From positions 1 through 64,000 of the forward strand of contig DAOUPZ010000009.1 in assembly GCA_030625885.1 (NCBI GenBank): DNA of 64,000 nucleotides. Reading direction: 5' to 3'. The first letter of the stretch is position 1, and the number at the start of each line of letters is the position of its first letter. The DNA is from Clostridia bacterium. Lineage in GTDB: Bacteria > Bacillota > DAOUPZ01. Made by a program: the position numbers and the translations under genes. The notes under the pieces were generated by a model. The model ran no database searches. It had not been told where the DNA came from and saw nothing but the letters and a program-made list of their open reading frames with translations. Positions 32,623 through 43,084 of this stretch are shown here, piece after piece.

Positions 32623-33891
32623 ATGTTTAAATTTAATGATGATAAGGAACAGTTAAAATGTTCCTTCTGTGGGAAATCTCAAGAACAAGTAAGAAAGCTT
32701 GTTGCAGGACCTGGTGTATATATCTGTGATGAGTGTATTGAATTATGTAACGAGATTATTGAAGAAGAATTAAATGAAGATGTAGATTTTGAAATTCAGG
32801 ACATTCCTAAACCTAAAGAAATAAAAGAAATTCTTGCTCAGTATGTTGTTGGTCAGGAAGGTGCCAAAAAAAATCTAGCTGTTGCTGTGTATAATCATTA
32901 CAAGCGGATTAATTCAGGCATGAAGGTTGATGATGTTGAACTTCAAAAGAGTAACATTGTCATGTTAGGCCCTACTGGAAGTGGGAAGACTTTGTTGGCA
33001 CAGACTTTAGCTAAAATTCTTAATGTACCCTTTGCTATTGCTGACGCGACTTCCCTTACAGAAGCAGGTTATGTTGGCGAAGATGTTGAAAACATTCTGC
33101 TTAAATTAATACAGGCAGCTAATTATGATGTGGAAAAAGCCGAACATGGAATCGTTTATATCGACGAGATTGATAAAATTGCCCGTAAATCTGAGAATCC
33201 TTCAATTACGCGCGATGTTTCCGGTGAAGGTGTGCAACAAGCTCTTTTGAAAATCCTTGAGGGAACCATTGCTAGTGTACCACCTCAAGGCGGGCGTAAG
33301 CATCCGCATCAAGAATTTATCCAGATTGATACAACCAATATCCTTTTTATTTGTGGTGGTGCTTTTGCGGGAATTGAAAAAATTATTGAATCTCGTACAG
33401 GCAAAAAAACGATGGGTTTTGGTTCTGAAATTAAGACAAAAGAAGAGAAAAAGATTGGTGAAATATTAGATAATATTTTACCTGAAGATTTGGTTAGATT
33501 TGGTTTGATTCCTGAATTTGCAGGGCGGGTACCTGTTATTGTTACCCTAGATTCGCTGGATAAAGAAGCAATGATTGAGATTTTGACAAAACCACGAAAT
33601 GCGTTAGTTAGACAATACGAAAAGTTATTTGAATTAGATGATGTGGAATTAGAATTTACAGATGATGCTTTAGGGGCTATTGCTGATGAAGCATTAAGAC
33701 GTAATACAGGGGCGAGAGGTCTGCGTGCCATTATTGAAGATATTCTACTTGATATTATGTATGAAACGCCTTCAGATAATGAAATAACACGTTGTATTAT
33801 AACAAAAGATGTTGTTTTGAAGGTCGCTGAGCCGTTGTTAGAAAAGGGTATACGTCCTAAAGATAAGAAAAGCAATGAAGAATCTGCTTAA
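32623..33891 (+). CDS. clpX: ATP-dependent Clp protease ATP-binding subunit ClpX
   Basis: 422 residues. N-terminal C4 zinc finger [11 protein letters not shown] ... CDECIELC (about 13-40), Walker A GPTGSGKT (about 116-123), Walker [10 protein letters not shown], the IGF-like loop region [14 protein letters not shown] for ClpP docking, and sensor residues in [10 protein letters not shown]. It unfolds substrates for ClpP. AAGAGGTGG precedes the ATG. Confidence 0.96.
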   Translation: MFKFNDDKEQLKCSFCGKSQEQVRKLVAGPGVYICDECIELCNEIIEEELNEDVDFEIQDIPKPKEIKEILAQYVVGQEGAKKNLAVAVYNHYKRINSGMKVDDVELQKSNIVMLGPTGSGKTLLAQTLAKILNVPFAIADATSLTEAGYVGEDVENILLKLIQAANYDVEKAEHGIVYIDEIDKIARKSENPSITRDVSGEGVQQALLKILEGTIASVPPQGGRKHPHQEFIQIDTTNILFICGGAFAGIEKIIESRTGKKTMGFGSEIKTKEEKKIGEILDNILPEDLVRFGLIPEFAGRVPVIVTLDSLDKEAMIEILTKPRNALVRQYEKLFELDDVELEFTDDALGAIADEALRRNTGARGLRAIIEDILLDIMYETPSDNEITRCIITKDVVLKVAEPLLEKGIRPKDKKSNEESA

Positions 33892-33899
33892 ATCCATTA

Positions 33900-33937
33900 A
33901 AGCACAGGGTTTTCCAAACCCTGTGCTTCTTTTTTAT
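33900..33937 (+). terminator. Terminator after clpX
   Basis: AAGCACAGGGTTT / AAACCCTGTGCTT stem with a TCC loop, then TTTTTT. Confidence 0.92.
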
Positions 33938-34040
33938 TTCCAAATAATAGAGGAATCTATAAAAGGATAAAAAAAGTTTTCTCGGAGATAATATAAATGA
34001 ACTTGAACTTGGAAATAAGAAAGGGGGAAATTGCAGCAAT

Positions 34041-35720
34041 ATGGGTTTTGCAGCAAATTTTTTTAACTTGATTCAAGTATTCTTTGCAATAGTGATTGGA
34101 CTATATTTTTGGAACCTTTTAAAAAATCAGCAAAGTAGCAAGGTAGTTGTTGAAAAAGAATCTAAAAAAGAAATGGCTAAATTAAAAGAAATGCGCAGTA
34201 TTTCTCTTACAGAGCCTTTATCTGAAAAAACGCGTCCAAAATCCTTTGATGAAATTATCGGACAGAAAGAAGGTGTAAAAGGTTTAAAAGCGGCTTTGTG
34301 CAGTACTAATCCGCAGCATGTGTTGATATATGGACCGCCTGGAATAGGTAAAACGGCAGCGGCACGTTTAATATTAGAAGAAGCAAAGAAGAATGAAGAC
34401 TCGCCGTTTAAAGAAAAATCTAAATTTGTGGAAGTTGATGCGACAACTGCTCGCTTTGATGAACGCGGGATAGCAGATCCCTTGATGGGGTCTGTTCATG
34501 ATCCAATTTATCAGGGCGCGGGGCACTTAGGTGTTGCGGGTATTCCACAGCCTAAACCAGGCGCGGTAACAAAAGCCCATGGTGGGATTTTGTTTATTGA
34601 TGAGATTGGTGAGCTTCATCCTATTCAGATGAATAAACTTTTAAAAGTATTAGAAGATCGCAAAGTGTTTTTGGATAGTGCTTATTATAATAGTGAAGAC
34701 CCTAAAATGCCACAACACATAAAAGATATATTTGATAATGGGCTTCCGGCTGATTTTCGTTTGGTTGGGGCAACCACTAGAATGCCTCAGGATATTCCCC
34801 CTGCGATTCGCTCACGATGTGTAGAGATATTTTTCCGTTCTTTAATGCCGGATGAGATTGAAATCATTGCTACAAATGCTATGGCTGGGATTGGCCTTTC
34901 TTTAGAGGATAAAGCATTGGAAAAAGTAAAACGTTATGCAACCAATGGGCGTGATACAGTTAATTTGATTCAAATGGCAGCTGGAATAGCCCTTACAGAA
35001 AAAAGGGAAGAAATATTATGTGGTGATGTGGAGTGGGTTGTTAATAGTGGGCAATACTCACCACGATCAGAAAAAAAGATACATCAGGAGCCCCAGATCG
35101 GTGTTGTCAATGGGCTTGCAGTTTCTGGGCCTAACTTGGGGGTTATGTTGGAGATTGAAGCAGATGTTCATCCGTCTTCAGTTTACCCGGGTAAGCTAAC
35201 AGTAACCGGCGTTATTGAGGAAGAAGAAATGGGAAACGGTAATAGGAAAATGCGTCGTAAGAGTATGGCCAAGGGATCTGTTGAAAATGTTATTACTGCA
35301 TTACGTAAGAATTTTGAGGATATTGATCCGTCTAAATATGATATTCATGTTAATTTTCCTGGTGGAACGCCAATTGATGGTCCGTCTGCGGGTGTAACGA
35401 TGGCGACAGCAATTTATTCTGCAATAAAAAGTATACCCATCGATAATGAGATAGCGATGACCGGTGAAGTATCTATTCGAGGGGGCGTTAAGCCGATTGG
35501 CGGGGTTATCGCTAAAGTAGAAGCAGCTCGTCTTTCCGGTGTGAAAAAAGTGTTGGTTCCTGCTGAAAATTGGCAGGAGATATTTTCAAAGGATCATGAT
35601 ATTGAAGTGATTGCTGTAAATAATATCCATGAGGTTTTTAAACATGCTTTAATGGATGAAAAAGATAGTCATGAAGTTGTTGTTTCTAATGAAGTAGATG
35701 TTCTTAGTGCTTCTAGTTAA
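34041..35720 (+). CDS. lonB: ATP-dependent protease LonB
   Basis: 559 residues. A hydrophobic helix at about 8-26 should tether it to the membrane, as in Bacillus LonB. Walker A GPPGIGKTAAA, Walker B GGILFIDEIGEL, sensor-1 region LVGATTRMP, then the Lon protease domain with catalytic Ser in GPSAGVTMATA (about 454) and Lys in VIAKVEAARL (about 497). The large Lon N-domain is missing, which is usual for LonB. In Bacillus it is a forespore-associated protease. Followed by lonA. Confidence 0.93.
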   Translation: MGFAANFFNLIQVFFAIVIGLYFWNLLKNQQSSKVVVEKESKKEMAKLKEMRSISLTEPLSEKTRPKSFDEIIGQKEGVKGLKAALCSTNPQHVLIYGPPGIGKTAAARLILEEAKKNEDSPFKEKSKFVEVDATTARFDERGIADPLMGSVHDPIYQGAGHLGVAGIPQPKPGAVTKAHGGILFIDEIGELHPIQMNKLLKVLEDRKVFLDSAYYNSEDPKMPQHIKDIFDNGLPADFRLVGATTRMPQDIPPAIRSRCVEIFFRSLMPDEIEIIATNAMAGIGLSLEDKALEKVKRYATNGRDTVNLIQMAAGIALTEKREEILCGDVEWVVNSGQYSPRSEKKIHQEPQIGVVNGLAVSGPNLGVMLEIEADVHPSSVYPGKLTVTGVIEEEEMGNGNRKMRRKSMAKGSVENVITALRKNFEDIDPSKYDIHVNFPGGTPIDGPSAGVTMATAIYSAIKSIPIDNEIAMTGEVSIRGGVKPIGGVIAKVEAARLSGVKKVLVPAENWQEIFSKDHDIEVIAVNNIHEVFKHALMDEKDSHEVVVSNEVDVLSASS

Positions 35721-35799
35721 TCGTAGGAATGGGTTGTAAAGATTTTGGGTAATGTGTAAAGTAGAAATTAAAAGTGTATATAGATAGATGATGAAATAT

Positions 35800-35888
35800 A
35801 GGCTTAATGCTAAAAGCTGAAGGCTCAAAGCTAAAGATAATTTGTGAAGCATCTTTTGCCTTAAGCCTTTAGCATTTAGCTTTAAGCC
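35800..35888 (+). repeat. H2 ... H2' inverted heptamer pair
   Basis: GGCTTAATGCTAAAAGCTGA, AGGCTCAAAGCTAAAG (35800-35836) and, after 18 bases, GCCTTAAGCCTTTAGCATTT, AGCTTTAAGCC (35855-35888). A single-family hairpin with no H1 or H3 layer. Lies between lonB and lonA; no gene in the 270-bp spacer. Confidence 0.8.
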
Positions 35889-35993
35889 ATTTTTTACATA
35901 AATTTTATAATTATTCTTGCGTCTACTTTGTTTTACATATAAAATAAATATTAGTTTAAAATATATGATAAAATTTGGTAAAGAGGTGTTCGT

Positions 35994-38324
35994 ATGAACC
36001 AAAATAATAAACGTGTCTTATCCTTACTTCCGTTAAGAGGGGTTATTGTTTTCCCATATACAGTGATTCATCTTGATGTTGGACGTGAAAAATCCATTAA
36101 AGCTTTAGATGAAGCAATGGTTAATGATCAAGTTATTTTCTTGGCAAGTCAAAAAGAAGCATTAACTGAAGATCCAACAGTAGAAGATGTTTTTCCTATT
36201 GGTACGATTGCAGAGGTTAAGCAACTACTGAAATTACCGGGTGGCACCATTCGTGTTCTTGTAGAAGGTATTAGAAGAGGGAAAATTATTGAATTTAATG
36301 ATGATAAAGCGTTTATACAAGTCTTATTGGAAGAAACAGAAGAAGATATTGAAAAAACACCTGAGGTAGAAGCTCTGATGCGTAATGCTGCTTTTCAGTT
36401 TGAGCAGTACGTTAAGATTAGTAAAAAGATACCATTAGAAACGCTTACGGCTATAACCGAAATGGAAGATCCGGGAAGACTGGCGGATTCTATTGCTTCT
36501 CACCTCATTTTAAAAGTTAAATCCAAGCAGGCACTTTTGGAAGCCATTAATCCTAAAGAACGATTACAAAAGCTATGTGAGATTTTACGAAAAGAAATTG
36601 AGATTTTAGAAGTTGAAAAGAAGATTAATGTTCATGTCAGACGGCAAATGGATAAAAATCAAAAAGAATATTATTTGAGAGAGCAAATGAAGGCGATTAA
36701 AAAAGAGCTGGGAGAAAAAGATGAAGTAGAAGTAGAAGCAGAACAGCTTCAGCAGAAAGCGCAAGAATTGGATCTTCCTAAGGATGTTAAAGAACGGCTT
36801 TTAAAAGAAATTAAAAGATTAGAAAAAATGCCTCCTATGGCTGCGGAAGCGGTTGTTGTGAGAAATTATGTGGATTGGTTACTCAATTTACCATGGCGAG
36901 TGAAGACGGATGAACGGCTGGATGTTGAAGCGGCGGAGGCTATACTCAATAAGGATCATTATGGACTGGAAAAAGTTAAAGAGCGTATTTTAGAACATAT
37001 TGCGGTTCGGAAACTAGCGCCTGACCATCTTGGGACGATTCTAATGCTGGTAGGTCCGCCTGGCGTTGGTAAGACATCTTTAGCTCAGTCTATTGCACGT
37101 GCTATGGAACGGCAGTTTGTGCGGGTATCTTTGGGTGGCGTACGAGATGAAGCGGAAATTCGGGGGCACCGTCGTACTTACGTGGGTGCATTACCGGGAC
37201 GAATTATGCAGGGAATGCGGCAAGCAAAATCACGAAACCCTGTTTTCTTGCTGGATGAAATTGATAAGATGAGTATGGATTTTCGGGGAGATCCGTCTGC
37301 TGCATTATTGGAAGTATTAGACCCAGAGCAAAATCATGCTTTTTCGGATCATTTTGTAGAATTGCCATTTGATCTTTCTGATGTTATGTTTATTACCACG
37401 GCCAATAATGTTGAAAATGTCCCGCGACCTCTTTTGGATCGTATGGAAATGATAGATATAGCGGGTTATACTGAAGAAGAAAAAATTAATATAGCAAAAC
37501 AATATTTATGGCCAAAACAATTGAAAAAACATGGTTTAGATATCTATAAAGTTAGTTTATCAGAAACAGTCATTGGTAAAATCATTCGTGAATATACAAG
37601 GGAATCAGGTGTCCGCAATCTAGAGCGTAATCTGGCAACCCTTTGTCGTAAAAGTGCGAAGAAAATTGTAAGCGGTGTAGAAAAACAAATTAAGATTTCA
37701 TTGCAGAATTTACATCAATTCTTGGGGACAGAAAAATTTCGTTATGGCGTTGCAGAAAAGAAAGATGAAATTGGAACGGCTACTGGATTGGCTTGGACAC
37801 CTGTCGGTGGGGATGTATTAAGCATTGAAGTAAGTGTGATGCCTGGAAAAGGAAAATTAACGCTGACGGGTCAGCTGGGTGAGGTTATGCAAGAATCTGC
37901 TCAAGCGGGATATAGTTATGTTCGCGCGAATGCACCTGCAATGGGGATTGAACTTGACTTCTATGAAAACAAAGATATTCATATTCATGTACCTGAAGGA
38001 GCGATTCCAAAAGATGGACCGTCAGCAGGGATTACGATGGCGACAGCTCTAGCATCTGCTTTATCTAATAAATCAATACGGTGCGATGTGGCTATGACAG
38101 GTGAAATAACGTTACGAGGTAAGGTTTTACCCGTAGGAGGCATTAAGGAAAAGGTTCTTGCTGCTCATCGTGCCGGAATTAAGAAGATTATTTTATCCGC
38201 ACGAAACAAACGGAATTTTGAGGATATACCCATTAACATTAGACGTAAGCTGGAATTTGTTTGGGTAGAGAGTTTAGAAGAAGTATTGAAAGAAGCATTA
38301 GTGGAGGAAACACATGAATATTAA
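35994..38324 (+). CDS. lon: ATP-dependent protease LonA
   Basis: 776 residues. N-terminal LON domain ([20 protein letters not shown]), long coiled-coil, Walker [12 protein letters not shown] (about 356-366), Walker [13 protein letters not shown], and the protease domain with Ser in [14 protein letters not shown] (about 680) and Lys in [14 protein letters not shown] (about 723). It degrades damaged and regulatory proteins in the cytoplasm. Its end overlaps engB by 11 bases. Confidence 0.95.
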   Translation: MNQNNKRVLSLLPLRGVIVFPYTVIHLDVGREKSIKALDEAMVNDQVIFLASQKEALTEDPTVEDVFPIGTIAEVKQLLKLPGGTIRVLVEGIRRGKIIEFNDDKAFIQVLLEETEEDIEKTPEVEALMRNAAFQFEQYVKISKKIPLETLTAITEMEDPGRLADSIASHLILKVKSKQALLEAINPKERLQKLCEILRKEIEILEVEKKINVHVRRQMDKNQKEYYLREQMKAIKKELGEKDEVEVEAEQLQQKAQELDLPKDVKERLLKEIKRLEKMPPMAAEAVVVRNYVDWLLNLPWRVKTDERLDVEAAEAILNKDHYGLEKVKERILEHIAVRKLAPDHLGTILMLVGPPGVGKTSLAQSIARAMERQFVRVSLGGVRDEAEIRGHRRTYVGALPGRIMQGMRQAKSRNPVFLLDEIDKMSMDFRGDPSAALLEVLDPEQNHAFSDHFVELPFDLSDVMFITTANNVENVPRPLLDRMEMIDIAGYTEEEKINIAKQYLWPKQLKKHGLDIYKVSLSETVIGKIIREYTRESGVRNLERNLATLCRKSAKKIVSGVEKQIKISLQNLHQFLGTEKFRYGVAEKKDEIGTATGLAWTPVGGDVLSIEVSVMPGKGKLTLTGQLGEVMQESAQAGYSYVRANAPAMGIELDFYENKDIHIHVPEGAIPKDGPSAGITMATALASALSNKSIRCDVAMTGEITLRGKVLPVGGIKEKVLAAHRAGIKKIILSARNKRNFEDIPINIRRKLEFVWVESLEEVLKEALVEETHEY

Positions 38325-38895
38325 TAACGCAGAATTTATCATTAGTGCGGTTGGGCCGCAGCAATATCCAGACGGTCAACTTCCTGAATTTGCATTTATT
38401 GGTCGTTCCAATGTAGGGAAATCATCCTTTATCAATACATTAATTAATCGAAAAAACCTTGCGCGTACGAGCAGTCATCCGGGAAAGACACAGACCATTA
38501 ATTATTACTTAATTGAAAACACTTTTTATTTTGTAGATTTGCCGGGATACGGATTTGCAAAAGTATCAAAAACGATGCGGGCAAAGTGGGGTAAATTTAT
38601 TGAAGCGTATTTGAGTAAACGGAATCAACTACAATGTGTTTTTCATCTTATTGATATTCGGCATGTGCCTACCCATGACGATGTACTAATGTTTCAATGG
38701 TTACAACATTTAGGTATTCCAACTATTATTATTGCAACAAAGTTGGATAAAATTCCCCGTGGTAAGCGCCAGCAGCACATTGCTCAGATTAAAAAAGCAT
38801 TAAATATTAAAGAAGGATTAATTATCCCCTTTTCATCTGTAAGTAGAGAAGGAAAAGATGAGGTTTTGGCGTTGCTGGATGAAATGTTAGGGTAA
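38314..38895 (+). CDS. engB: Ribosome biogenesis GTPase EngB (YihA/YsxC)
   Basis: 193 residues. G1 [12 protein letters not shown] (about 30-41), G2 region [15 protein letters not shown]3 DLPGYG, G4 ATKLDK, G5 SSVS. It is needed for late assembly of the large ribosomal subunit. The lon-engB overlap is typical in Bacillota. Confidence 0.95.
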   Translation: MNINNAEFIISAVGPQQYPDGQLPEFAFIGRSNVGKSSFINTLINRKNLARTSSHPGKTQTINYYLIENTFYFVDLPGYGFAKVSKTMRAKWGKFIEAYLSKRNQLQCVFHLIDIRHVPTHDDVLMFQWLQHLGIPTIIIATKLDKIPRGKRQQHIAQIKKALNIKEGLIIPFSSVSREGKDEVLALLDEMLG

Positions 38896-38900
38896 AAAAC

Positions 38901-38939
38901 AAAAAGATGTAGGTTAAACTATAACCCACATCTTTTTTA
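38901..38939. terminator. Terminator after engB
   Basis: AAAAAGATGT-AGGTTA / TAACCC-ACATCTTTTT with a short loop and a T-run; may also serve the convergent exporter gene. Confidence 0.85.
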
Positions 38940-39033
38940 TGCTGCATATCATTCGAAGAACATACAATGATGTTAAGCTAAATGGTCTTCGAGAATAATC
39001 ATGTCTAAGAAGCTATGTTCTATTGCCTTTTAA

Positions 39034-39918
39034 TTATTGTGCATTGTCAATCTTCAATTTCTTGCGCTTCCCTGGCGTTATTTCAGCTAAAATCATGCCC
39101 AGGAAAACGAGCATACAACCTGTAATTGTGCGGATTGTTAGGTGTTCATGAAGATAAAAATAGGAAAAAAGAGCAGAAAATACAGGTTCCATAGATAAAA
39201 TCAGAGCTGTACGAGTTGCTGTTGTACACTTTTGCATGGCACTTTGAATGACTAAAGCAAGAGAAGTGGCAAGTGGCGCCGTGATGATCAATGCCCAAAT
39301 AACTTTTGGGTTAAAATCAAAAGCTATGGATTTGGTGCCACAGGAGAAGGCACCGCTCACAATACTAACCGTTATGATTTGGATCAAAGAGAATAGTACG
39401 GGATCTACATGAGGCGTGAATTTACTTACCGCTAAGATGTGAATTGCAAAGGCAAAAGCACAACCTAAAATGATGGCATCACCTTTTTCTAGAGAAAAAT
39501 GTTGATTAAGTGATAGTAATGCCAGGCCAATAGTAGCGCACACAACACCGGCTATTGCGCCTGTTGTTGGCGGCTTTTTCATTAAAATGGTTGCCAGTAT
39601 GGGAACGATGATTACGCTAAGACCTGTAATAAAACCTGCTTTAGAAGCAGTCGTATATTGCAAACCAATGGTTTGAAAGGCGTAACCTGTAAAAAATATT
39701 AATCCTACAATCGTTCCGCTTACAAAGGTAAACGTATTCAGTTGAAGCAGTTTTTTTGGGAACAATAAGGCTAAGACGATTGCGGCTAAGAAAAAACGTA
39801 AGGCTAGGAAAGTAAACGGCGGGACAATCGCAATGGCGTCTTTAACAATAGCAAAGGTTGTCCCCCAAATAAACGCTATGAAAAGTAATGACAGGTCCGC
39901 GATTTGTTGTTTGTTCAT
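39034..39918 (-). CDS. EamA/DMT-family transporter
   Basis: 294 residues, about ten membrane spans in two EamA repeats; first repeat begins LLFIAFIWGTTFAIVKDAI, with LALRFFLAAIVLALLF, and the second repeat starts GDAIILGCAFAFAIHILAV with EPVFSALFSYFYLHEHL near the end. Such proteins export amino acids or other metabolites. Substrate unknown. AAAGGA precedes the ATG; the gene stands alone and is divergent from valS. Confidence 0.82.
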   Translation of the reverse strand: MNKQQIADLSLLFIAFIWGTTFAIVKDAIAIVPPFTFLALRFFLAAIVLALLFPKKLLQLNTFTFVSGTIVGLIFFTGYAFQTIGLQYTTASKAGFITGLSVIIVPILATILMKKPPTTGAIAGVVCATIGLALLSLNQHFSLEKGDAIILGCAFAFAIHILAVSKFTPHVDPVLFSLIQIITVSIVSGAFSCGTKSIAFDFNPKVIWALIITAPLATSLALVIQSAMQKCTTATRTALILSMEPVFSALFSYFYLHEHLTIRTITGCMLVFLGMILAEITPGKRKKLKIDNAQ

Positions 39919-39954
39919 ATTTGTTTTGTCCTTTCAAGAAAGTATTTTACCTTT

Positions 39955-40027
39955 TTCCCACTTGCCACTTGCCACAAGCGACTAGAGGGAGCGTACCACT
40001 TACCCAAAGACAGCTTTGCTGTCTTTC
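39955..40027 (+). repeat. H5 heptamers, GAAGGGA-type module and mini-hairpin
   Basis: CCCACTTGCCACTTGCCACA (H5, unit CACTTGC), then AGCGACTAGAGGGAGCGTAC (a variant of the GAAGGGA module), then AAAGACAGC-TTT-GCTGTCTTT at 40007-40027. Confidence 0.7.
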
Positions 40028-40092
40028 TAATGATATCATATAATATTTTTTGTACAATATATTTTTACAATACTTTGTTTAATTGTGAATAA

Positions 40093-40121
40093 TTGACGTG
40101 GTTATTAAGAAAAGATATAAT
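40093..40121 (+). promoter_or_regulatory. SigA promoter of valS
   Basis: TTGACG (40093-40098), 17-base spacer, TATAAT (40116-40121). Only 54 bases separate it from the start codon, so there is no room for a T-box. Confidence 0.85.
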
Positions 40122-40175
40122 AATAAGAAATGATTGAGAATGAATAGATATATTATAATTGAGGAGGAAAAATAG

Positions 40176-42830
40176 ATGACGCAAGGAGAGAATATATCGA
40201 CTACGTATGATCCAAAAGTAGTTGAAGATAAGTGGTATCATTATTGGTTGGAGCATAGTTGTTTTCGGGCTGAAGTTGAACCGGATAAGAAGCCCTTTAC
40301 GATTGTTATTCCACCACCAAATGTAACGGGTGCGTTACATATGGGACATGCTTTAGATAATACATTACAAGATATTCTTATTCGTTGGAAGCGGATGAAA
40401 GAGGATTCTTCTGCTCTATGGGTACCTGGTACGGATCATGCAGGAATAGCCACTCAAATTAAAGTTGAAGAACAGCTGCGTGGGGAAGGACTAACCCGGT
40501 ATGATTTGGGAAGAGATGATTTTATTGATCGGGTTTGGGGATGGAAGAACAGATTTGGTAATCGAATCATCAATCAATTGACGAAACTGGGTACGTCTTG
40601 TGATTGGTCTCGGGAACGTTTTACAATGGATGAAGGATGCTCCAAATCAGTACGCGAAGTATTTGTAAGACTATATGAAAAAGGACTTATTTATCAGGGA
40701 CATTATATTATTAACTGGTGTCCTAGCTGTCAAACAGCGCTTTCTGATGTCGAAGTAGAGCATGAAGATATGCCAGGTTATTTTTGGAATATTAAATACC
40801 CGATCAAGGATAGTGATGAATTTATAATTATTGCGACCACGCGGCCTGAAACCTTATTAGGGGATACGGCTGTAGCGGTTCATCCTGAAGATGAACGTTA
40901 CAAACATTTGATTGGGAAAAAGCTCGTATTACCGCTTGTCAATCGTGAGATTCCTATTATTTCGGATGAATATGTAGATCCTGAATTTGGTACTGGCGCT
41001 GTAAAAGTAACGCCTGCCCATGATCCTAATGATTTCTTAATGGGACAACGTCATGATTTAGAACAAATTGTTGTTATGAATGATGATGGAACCATGAACA
41101 ATAAAGCAGGTAAATATGAGAGTATGGATCGCTATGAATGTCGTAAGCAAATTGTAGAAGATTTAAAGGGATTAGATTTGCTTCTTAAGATAGAAGAACA
41201 CAGCCATGCAGTAGGGCATTGTCAGCGCTGTCATACGGTTGTAGAACCGCTTCTTTCCAAACAATGGTTTGTTAAAATGGAGCCGTTAGCTAAGCCGGCG
41301 ATTGAAGCCGTTAAAGAAGGGAAAATACGCTTCGTACCCGAACGTTTTACCAAGACCTATCTTAACTGGGTAGAAAACGTAAGAGATTGGTGTATCTCAC
41401 GTCAAATCTGGTGGGGACATCGTATTCCTGTATGGTATTGCCAGGATTGTGGGGAAGTTATTGTTTCCCGAGAAGATCCTTCGTGCTGTTCTAAGTGCAA
41501 CAGTGAGAAATTAGTTCAAGATCCTGATGTATTGGATACTTGGTTTAGTTCGGCATTATGGCCATTCTCTACATTAGGTTGGCCTGAAAAAACAGAAGAT
41601 TTAAGTTATTTCTTCCCTACATCGGTACTGGTAACAGGGTACGATATTATTTACTTTTGGGTTGCCCGTATGATCTTCATGTCATTGGAGTTTATGGATG
41701 AAATTCCTTTTCAAGATGTACTTATTCATGGTTTGGTCAGAGATTCTCAAGGCAGAAAAATGAGTAAATCTTTAGGTAATGGTATCGATCCTTTAGAGAT
41801 TATCGAAAATTATGGTGCTGATACGTTGCGTTTTACGCTTATTATGGGAAATACACCGGGGAATGATATGCGTTTTTATCAAGAAAGAGTAGAATCAAGC
41901 CGGAACTTTGCTAATAAGATTTGGAACGCTTCCCGGTTTGTATTGATGAATCTTGAGGATTATGATTCTGGAAAGCAAGTGGATGTTAAGGAACTGAAAT
42001 TAGCCGATCGTTGGATTATGAGCCGGTTTAATCAGACCGTAAAAGATGTTGATCGGTTTATGGAAAAATATGAACTAGGAGAAGCGGCTCGCGTTATTCA
42101 AGATTTTATTTGGAATGAATTTTGTGATTGGTATATTGAATTAGTGAAACCACGTCTATATGGAAAGGAAACCAATGAAAGCCGTATAGCCGCACAATAT
42201 GTTCTAACCCATGTATTAGAAGGTACGATGCAGTTGCTGCATCCCTTTATGCCATTTATTACGGAAGAAATATGGCAGCATTTACCACACGAAGGATTTA
42301 GCATTGTTTTATCTCAGTGGCCGCGATATGATGAAAAGCAGAATGATTTGGAAGCTGAGAAGGCTTTGAAATTGATTATGGATACGGTGCGTTCCATTCG
42401 TAATATTCGCAGTGAAATGAATGTCTCGCCTGGAAGAAAAATAATGGCTGTTTTCCAGGTAGATCAAGAGGTAAAACCTGTATTAGAAAGTAGCTTGTCC
42501 TATATTAAAAACTTAGCCAATATTGAAGAAGTAACCATTGAGCAGGTATCTGAAGTGAAGCCTCAACAAGCGGCTACAGCGATTGTGAGTGGCATAGAAA
42601 TATACCTTCCTTTGAAAGGTCTCATTGATTTTGACAAAGAAATTGAACGTTTAGAAAAAGAATTAAAGAAGTTGAATCAAGAAGTAGAACGAATTGACAA
42701 AAAATTATCAAATGAAGGGTTTATTAAGAAAGCACCTGAAGTGGTTGTACAACAAGAAAGAGAAAAGCAGGAAGATTATTTGTCTAAACGCGATAAAGTA
42801 CAAGAACAACTGGCACGGTTGAAAATGTAA
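40176..42830 (+). CDS. valS: Valyl-tRNA synthetase
   Basis: 884 residues, full length. Class Ia motifs: [18 protein letters not shown] (HIGH version HMGH, about 46-50) and [14 protein letters not shown] (KMSKS, about 525-538); editing domain with [19 protein letters not shown] and [16 protein letters not shown]-terminal coiled-coil arm. Charges tRNA-Val. GAGGAGG precedes the ATG. Followed by folC, an arrangement common in Bacillota. Confidence 0.96.
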   Translation: MTQGENISTTYDPKVVEDKWYHYWLEHSCFRAEVEPDKKPFTIVIPPPNVTGALHMGHALDNTLQDILIRWKRMKEDSSALWVPGTDHAGIATQIKVEEQLRGEGLTRYDLGRDDFIDRVWGWKNRFGNRIINQLTKLGTSCDWSRERFTMDEGCSKSVREVFVRLYEKGLIYQGHYIINWCPSCQTALSDVEVEHEDMPGYFWNIKYPIKDSDEFIIIATTRPETLLGDTAVAVHPEDERYKHLIGKKLVLPLVNREIPIISDEYVDPEFGTGAVKVTPAHDPNDFLMGQRHDLEQIVVMNDDGTMNNKAGKYESMDRYECRKQIVEDLKGLDLLLKIEEHSHAVGHCQRCHTVVEPLLSKQWFVKMEPLAKPAIEAVKEGKIRFVPERFTKTYLNWVENVRDWCISRQIWWGHRIPVWYCQDCGEVIVSREDPSCCSKCNSEKLVQDPDVLDTWFSSALWPFSTLGWPEKTEDLSYFFPTSVLVTGYDIIYFWVARMIFMSLEFMDEIPFQDVLIHGLVRDSQGRKMSKSLGNGIDPLEIIENYGADTLRFTLIMGNTPGNDMRFYQERVESSRNFANKIWNASRFVLMNLEDYDSGKQVDVKELKLADRWIMSRFNQTVKDVDRFMEKYELGEAARVIQDFIWNEFCDWYIELVKPRLYGKETNESRIAAQYVLTHVLEGTMQLLHPFMPFITEEIWQHLPHEGFSIVLSQWPRYDEKQNDLEAEKALKLIMDTVRSIRNIRSEMNVSPGRKIMAVFQVDQEVKPVLESSLSYIKNLANIEEVTIEQVSEVKPQQAATAIVSGIEIYLPLKGLIDFDKEIERLEKELKKLNQEVERIDKKLSNEGFIKKAPEVVVQQEREKQEDYLSKRDKVQEQLARLKM

Positions 42831-42839
42831 ATCAAGCTG

Positions 42840-42862
42840 AGGCATATTCGAAAAATAAGCCT
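42840..42862 (+). repeat. Stump of the MITE-like element
   Basis: AGGCATATTCG-AAAAATAAGC+CT: the two terminal ends of the 160-bp element joined directly, without the internal part. It fits an internal deletion or a minimal solo form. Confidence 0.6.
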
Positions 42863-42863
42863 A

Positions 42864-42900
42864 AACCGGGAAGGTTACTGCCTTCCCGGTTGTTGTTTTT
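42864..42900 (+). terminator. Terminator after valS
   Basis: AACCGGGAAGG / CCTTCCCGGTT stem with a short loop, followed by TGTTGTTTTT. Confidence 0.88.
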
Positions 42901-42903
42901 GAT

Positions 42904-43060
42904 AGTTCTCAGTTGTTAGTTCCCAGTTCTAAACATAGAATGTATATTATTCTAGAATTGGTTATAAACTATAAAAAGTTTACTTGCCTTTAAATTTTGA
43001 AATTGAAAACAAACATGATCTATCAGTGATTTTTTTCTGAGAACTGAGAACCGAGAACGT
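42904..43060 (+). repeat. H3 ... H3' inverted heptamer pair
   Basis: GTTCTCAGTTGTTAGTTCCC+AGTTCT (42905-42931) and CTGAGAACTGAGAACCGAGA+ACG (43037-43059), about 105 bases apart. H3' is identical to the copy at 11007. The AT-rich loop holds no gene. It ends 16 bases before the folC ribosome site. Confidence 0.85.
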
Positions 43061-43084
43061 CTTTATAATAGTGAGGTGATTGTA

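Noticed and set aside
33309-33875. 188-residue minus-strand ORF inside clpX
   Set aside because: Shadow of the conserved clpX frame; no ribosome site, Ser-rich composition.
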